Origin: Vicinamibacteria bacterium
GTDB lineage: Bacteria > Acidobacteriota > Vicinamibacteria > Fen-336
DNA length: 53,921 nucleotides
Assembly (NCBI GenBank): GCA_016934575.1
Contig: JAFGSN010000206.1
Span: 1-53,921 of the forward strand
Direction: 5' to 3'
Both the position numbers and the translations under genes were made by a program. This document shows positions 50,530-53,921 of this stretch, piece by piece; position 1 is the stretch's first letter; every line of letters starts with the position of its first letter. The notes beneath the pieces were generated by a model that saw only the letters and a program-made list of their open reading frames with translations, made no database searches and was not told where the DNA came from.

Positions 50530-52635
50530 ATGCTGAAATCCATGCCGACGTTCGCCCTGTATGCGGCGACGCTTCTCATGGCGTCCGCCGCGTCGGCCGC
50601 CGCCAACGACCAGGAGGATCGATCCTTGAACTGGATGCAAACGTCGATCGCCGCGATAGAAACCGAGATCGGCGGCGCCCTGAACGAAGAGCAGCGGTCG
50701 CGGCTCGGCCGCGGTTTGCGTCAGGCGGGACGTTTCTGGCGCGAGACGGACGGCGACGGCGCCGTCTTCGAGGCGTTCGTGAAGCGTCATTTCATCGCGC
50801 AGGAAACAGAGCGCGACGTCCTCTTCACGCGTTTCGAAAGCCTTATCGAGGCGCTCAACGGCCACATGCACGAGATCAACCGCGTCTTCCGCGAGCAGGC
50901 CGATCTCGATCGGGGGCCGATCATGGCGGCGGATGAGATCTTCGCCGGCTATGATCCCGGCGCTCACGTGACCGACGACTTCTTCGAGAACAAGCTGGCC
51001 TTCGCCGTGCTGCTCAACTTTCCGCTGACCACGCTTTCGGAGCGACTGTCGCAGGGAACAAGCTGGTCGCGCCGGCAGTGGGCCGAGGCGCGTCTCGCGG
51101 CTCTCTTCGATAAGCGCGTTCCGGCCGACGTCAACCTGAGGCTGGCGGAGGCCGAGGCGCGCGCCGGGCGGTACATCGCCGAGTACAACATCTGGATGCA
51201 CCACGTTCTGGACGCCGGCGGCCGGCGTCTCTTTTCTCCCAAGACGAGGCTGCTTTCACACTGGAACCTGCGCGATCAGATCAAGGCCGAGTATGCCGAT
51301 CCCGCGGGCCTGCCGCGCCAGCGTCTGATTCAAGCGGTCATGGAACGGATCATCGATCAGACGATACCGAAAGCGGTCATCAACGATCCGCGCGTCGACT
51401 GGAATCCACGCACGAACGAAGTGCGTCTCTCCGCCGTCCAGGACTGGGAGGACGCGCGCGCCGCGGCGCCGGCGGCGGATTCCGCGCCCGAGCCGGACAC
51501 GCGATACGCGATGCTGCTCGAAACCTTTCACGCCGCTAGAATGCTCGATCCCCACTCACCCTTGGCGCCAACGCACATCGCTCGACGCTTCGATGAGGAT
51601 CGCGAGATCCCCGAGGAGCGCGTGCGCGCCATGTTCGAGCAAGTGCTCGCCTCGCCGCTCATGCCGCGCGTGGCCGGGCTGATCGAGAAGCGTCTCGGCC
51701 GGCCGCTCGAGCCTTTCGACATCTGGTATGACGGCTTTCGCCAGCGTTCGCGCCACTCCGAAGCCGATCTGGACGCGCTCGTGCAACGGCGCTATCCGAC
51801 GGCCGCGGAGTTTACGAACGGCATGCCGGGCATCCTTGAGCGCCTGGGATTCGCCTCCGAACGCGCGCGCGCGATCGCCGCTCGCATCGTCGTGGATCCG
51901 GCGCGCGGCTCGGGTCACGCCATGGGCGCGGCCATGCGCGGCGCGAAAGCGCACCTGCGCACGCGCGTCGGCCCGGACGGCATGAACTACAAGGGATTCA
52001 ACATCGCCCTGCATGAGATGGGGCACAACGTCGAGCAGACGATCTCGCTCGACGACATCGACCACACGTTGCTCCAGGGCGTGCCGAACACGGCCTTCAC
52101 CGAAGCCATCGCGTTCATCTTCCAGGATCGCGATCTTGAGATCCTGGGTCTCGGCTCGCCCGATGCGCATGCGCGGCATCTCAAGGCGCTCAACGACTAC
52201 TGGGCCACGTGCGAGATCGGCGCCGTGGCGCTCGTCGACATGGAGGTCTGGCGCTACATGTATGATCATCCGCAAGCGACGCCGGCCGCTCTCAAGCAGG
52301 CGACGATCGGAATCGCGCGCGACGTCTGGAACAGGCACTATGCTCCCGTCTTCGGCAAGCGCGACGTCACGCTCCTTGCCGTTTATTCCCATATGGTAGA
52401 GGCGTTCCTGTACTTGCCCGACTACCCCATCGGTCACATGATCGCGTCGCAGATCGAAAGGCAAGTGCGGCGCTCAGGCAGCGTCGGCGTCGCGGTCGAA
52501 CGCATGGCGCGCCTGGGGCGCATCAGCCCCGACCTCTGGATGACCCAGGCCACGGGAGCGCCGGTCGGACCTGAGACGCTGCTCGAAGAGGCGGAAGAAG
52601 CTCTCGCCGCCGTGACCACGAGCCCGGGAACGTAG
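50530..52635 (+). CDS. Secreted gluzincin-type metallopeptidase (M3/M32-like), unassigned family
   Basis: A 701-residue protein with a signal peptide ending near AASAAAN. The zinc motif HEMGHNVEQ is followed about 25 residues later by TEAIAFIFQD, giving the third ligand Glu, as in M3 and M32 oligopeptidases. The whole chain is helical, which fits those folds. Family members are usually cytoplasmic, so the export signal is uncommon. A possible substrate-channel segment is GMNYKGFNIALHEMGH. The start has GGAGAG six bases before ATG. It shows no operon partner; the promoter at 50452 suggests a single-gene unit. Confidence 0.72.
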   Translation: MLKSMPTFALYAATLLMASAASAAANDQEDRSLNWMQTSIAAIETEIGGALNEEQRSRLGRGLRQAGRFWRETDGDGAVFEAFVKRHFIAQETERDVLFTRFESLIEALNGHMHEINRVFREQADLDRGPIMAADEIFAGYDPGAHVTDDFFENKLAFAVLLNFPLTTLSERLSQGTSWSRRQWAEARLAALFDKRVPADVNLRLAEAEARAGRYIAEYNIWMHHVLDAGGRRLFSPKTRLLSHWNLRDQIKAEYADPAGLPRQRLIQAVMERIIDQTIPKAVINDPRVDWNPRTNEVRLSAVQDWEDARAAAPAADSAPEPDTRYAMLLETFHAARMLDPHSPLAPTHIARRFDEDREIPEERVRAMFEQVLASPLMPRVAGLIEKRLGRPLEPFDIWYDGFRQRSRHSEADLDALVQRRYPTAAEFTNGMPGILERLGFASERARAIAARIVVDPARGSGHAMGAAMRGAKAHLRTRVGPDGMNYKGFNIALHEMGHNVEQTISLDDIDHTLLQGVPNTAFTEAIAFIFQDRDLEILGLGSPDAHARHLKALNDYWATCEIGAVALVDMEVWRYMYDHPQATPAALKQATIGIARDVWNRHYAPVFGKRDVTLLAVYSHMVEAFLYLPDYPIGHMIASQIERQVRRSGSVGVAVERMARLGRISPDLWMTQATGAPVGPETLLEEAEEALAAVTTSPGT

Positions 52636-52670
52636 ACCATCAGTTTCATCCCGGATCGAAACGCCGGCCG

Positions 52671-52688
52671 CGGCCCTGAACCGGGCCG
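52671..52688 (+). terminator. Weak hairpin after the peptidase gene
   Basis: CGGCCC and GGGCCG form a 6-bp stem around TGAACC; the following TCATCTC is only loosely T-rich. A possible but weak terminator. Confidence 0.25.
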
Positions 52689-52770
52689 TCATCTCAAGTC
52701 ACAAGAGAGATCGGAACGTGCGTCATCCACGACGCGATCGCCACGCGTATTCAAATCGGGGCGATTCGCA

Positions 52771-53895
52771 ATGAGAGACCCTGGTCGTGACGTTTCGGCC
52801 TTTCCCATCGGCGCCCGATCCTTTCCATCGTTGTCCATGGCGGCGCTCGGCCTCATGATCTCCGTATTCGTGTCCTGCCGGGCTCGCGGCGGCGGCGAGG
52901 AGCGCATGATGCCGCCGGCGCCCGCCGAAAGGAAGCCCATGAGCGAGTATGTACGGCCCACTGACGAGGAGTTGAAAAACCGCCTGACCCCGCTGCAGTA
53001 CCAGGTCGCGCGCCGCGACGAGACCGAGCGGCCGTTCGCGAACGAACACTGGAATAACAAACGACCCGGAATCTACGTCGACGTCGTCTCAGGTGAACCG
53101 CTCTTCTCGTCCCTTGACAAGTACGACTCCGGCACCGGCTGGCCGAGTTTCACCCGCCCGCTCGAGCCTTTGAACGTCACGACCCGCGAGGATCGACGCG
53201 GCGGCATGACTCGCACGGAGGCGCGCTCGCGACAAGCCGACTCACACCTCGGCCACGTCTTTCCCGACGGCCCCCGGCCGACGGGATTGCGTTACTGCAT
53301 CAATTCAGCGGCGTTGCGTTTCGTTCCGGCGGAACGGCTTGTGGCGGAAGGTTATGCAGAGTATGCGCGCCTTTTCGAGCAAGAACGCGTCGTGGCGGAA
53401 GACTCGGGCCGTCGCGAAACGGCCATCCTGGCCGGAGGCTGCTTCTGGGGCATGGAAGACATCATCCGAGGGCTGCCGGGCGTCGCCGACACCGAGGTGG
53501 GATACACTGGAGGATCCCTGGCGCACGCAACCTATAAAGACGTCAGGACCGGCACGACGGGCCATGCGGAAGCGGTACGCGTCGTCTTCGATCCCGGCCG
53601 CTTGAGTTATGAGGAGTTGCTGGGTTTTTTCTTCCGCATGCACGATCCCACGACGCAGAACAGGCAGGGCAACGATTCCGGAACTCAGTATCGTTCCGCG
53701 ATCTTCTATCTCTGCGAGGATCAGCGACGCCTGGCGGAAAAGGTCATGGCCGAGGTCGGCGCCTCGGGCAACTGGAAACGTCCCCTCGTCACGGAAATCG
53801 CGCCCGCCGGGGAGTTCTGGCCGGCTGAAGAGCACCACCAGGATTACCTCGTGAAGAATCCCGGCGGATACACCTGTCACTTCCTGAGAGACTGA
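52771..53895 (+). CDS. msrAB: MsrB-MsrA fusion, methionine sulfoxide reductase, probably exported
   Basis: A 374-residue bifunctional repair enzyme. The MsrB half comes first (about 60-190): [12 protein letters not shown], the [10 protein letters not shown] strand without the CxxC zinc pair, and the catalytic Cys in RYCINSAAL. The MsrA half (about 215-374) starts [14 protein letters not shown] with its nucleophile Cys, then [31 protein letters not shown] and EEHHQDYL. Together they reduce both diastereomers of Met sulfoxide. The N-terminus has a hydrophobic stretch ending ISVFVSC, a possible lipobox, so the enzyme may work in the envelope. The start at 52771 lacks a good ribosome site; ATG 52837 is the alternative. 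The gene ends 26 bases before the window edge. Confidence 0.93.
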   Translation: MRDPGRDVSAFPIGARSFPSLSMAALGLMISVFVSCRARGGGEERMMPPAPAERKPMSEYVRPTDEELKNRLTPLQYQVARRDETERPFANEHWNNKRPGIYVDVVSGEPLFSSLDKYDSGTGWPSFTRPLEPLNVTTREDRRGGMTRTEARSRQADSHLGHVFPDGPRPTGLRYCINSAALRFVPAERLVAEGYAEYARLFEQERVVAEDSGRRETAILAGGCFWGMEDIIRGLPGVADTEVGYTGGSLAHATYKDVRTGTTGHAEAVRVVFDPGRLSYEELLGFFFRMHDPTTQNRQGNDSGTQYRSAIFYLCEDQRRLAEKVMAEVGASGNWKRPLVTEIAPAGEFWPAEEHHQDYLVKNPGGYTCHFLRD

Positions 53896-53921
53896 GTCGC
53901 GCCGGCGGTCGTTCTGCCCGC

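Noticed and set aside
50290-51204. Minus-strand frame of 304 residues opposite the peptidase gene
   Set aside because: No motif, no ribosome site, and it overlaps the well-supported signal peptide and body of the peptidase.

Overview
The window is high-GC DNA from a Gram-negative, diderm bacterium. Evidence for an outer membrane is two TonB-dependent receptors, a Pal lipoprotein, a bifunctional PBP1B-type enzyme, a heptose-phosphate isomerase and an RND/TolC-type pump. The mixture of type III glutamine synthetase, an archaeal-type split glutamate synthase, GlnD/PII control and a sigma-54 activator points to an uncultured or deep-branching lineage (for example a deltaproteobacterium in the broad sense or a related candidate phylum). 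I cannot name the species. No tRNA, rRNA, CRISPR array, insertion sequence or prophage was seen.

1-19.5 kb (+ strand) is a nitrogen and glutamine island. It opens with a decayed cyclase fragment (1-172). A sigma-54-dependent activator with an unusual KaiC-like N-terminal domain follows. Next come glnD, glnB and amt, a small secreted protein, a fusion of the same KaiC-like domain to a PEP-synthase-type ATP-grasp domain, pyrG (CTP synthase, a glutamine consumer), glnN (type III glutamine synthetase), and a five-gene overlapping glutamate synthase set (glutaminase, ferredoxin/FMN synthase, four-cluster ferredoxin, FAD oxidoreductase, GXGXG subunit). I see -24/-12 (sigma-54) promoter matches with exact spacing just upstream of glnD and of glnN, which makes the local activator the obvious regulator. 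In both copies the KaiC-like domain has lost its Walker A P-loop but kept the FDSL (Walker B-like) strand. This pair is the best candidate for an undescribed system in the window: a pseudo-RecA sensory module attached to a transcription activator and to a nucleotide/PEP-binding domain inside one nitrogen island.

19.6-28.9 kb (- strand) is a signalling operon whose genes overlap or nearly abut: Wzc-type tyrosine autokinase, TonB-dependent receptor, YfiR-family periplasmic protein, CHASE8-type hybrid histidine kinase with two receiver domains, and a protein that joins a lone histidine-phosphotransfer (DHp) segment, a receiver and a class III nucleotide cyclase. It looks like an envelope-to-cyclic-nucleotide pathway tied to exopolysaccharide export.

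29.0-41.2 kb (- strand) carries a methionyl-tRNA formyltransferase-like protein with a changed catalytic residue, a conserved protein of unknown function with gmhA, a Ser/Thr kinase with TPR-like repeats followed by two envelope proteins of unknown function, pal, tatA, a LysW-like zinc-ribbon carrier coupled to larE, a TolB-like beta-propeller, a tiny membrane protein and a PBP1B-type peptidoglycan synthase.

41.5-53.9 kb (+ strand) holds a TetR-controlled efflux operon whose pump is a single-chain RND-TolC fusion, a second TonB-dependent receptor, a secreted gluzincin-type peptidase and a lipoprotein-like MsrB-MsrA fusion. Two GGCCGGCC-centred sites, one inside a consensus tetR promoter and one in front of the pump genes, are likely TetR operators.
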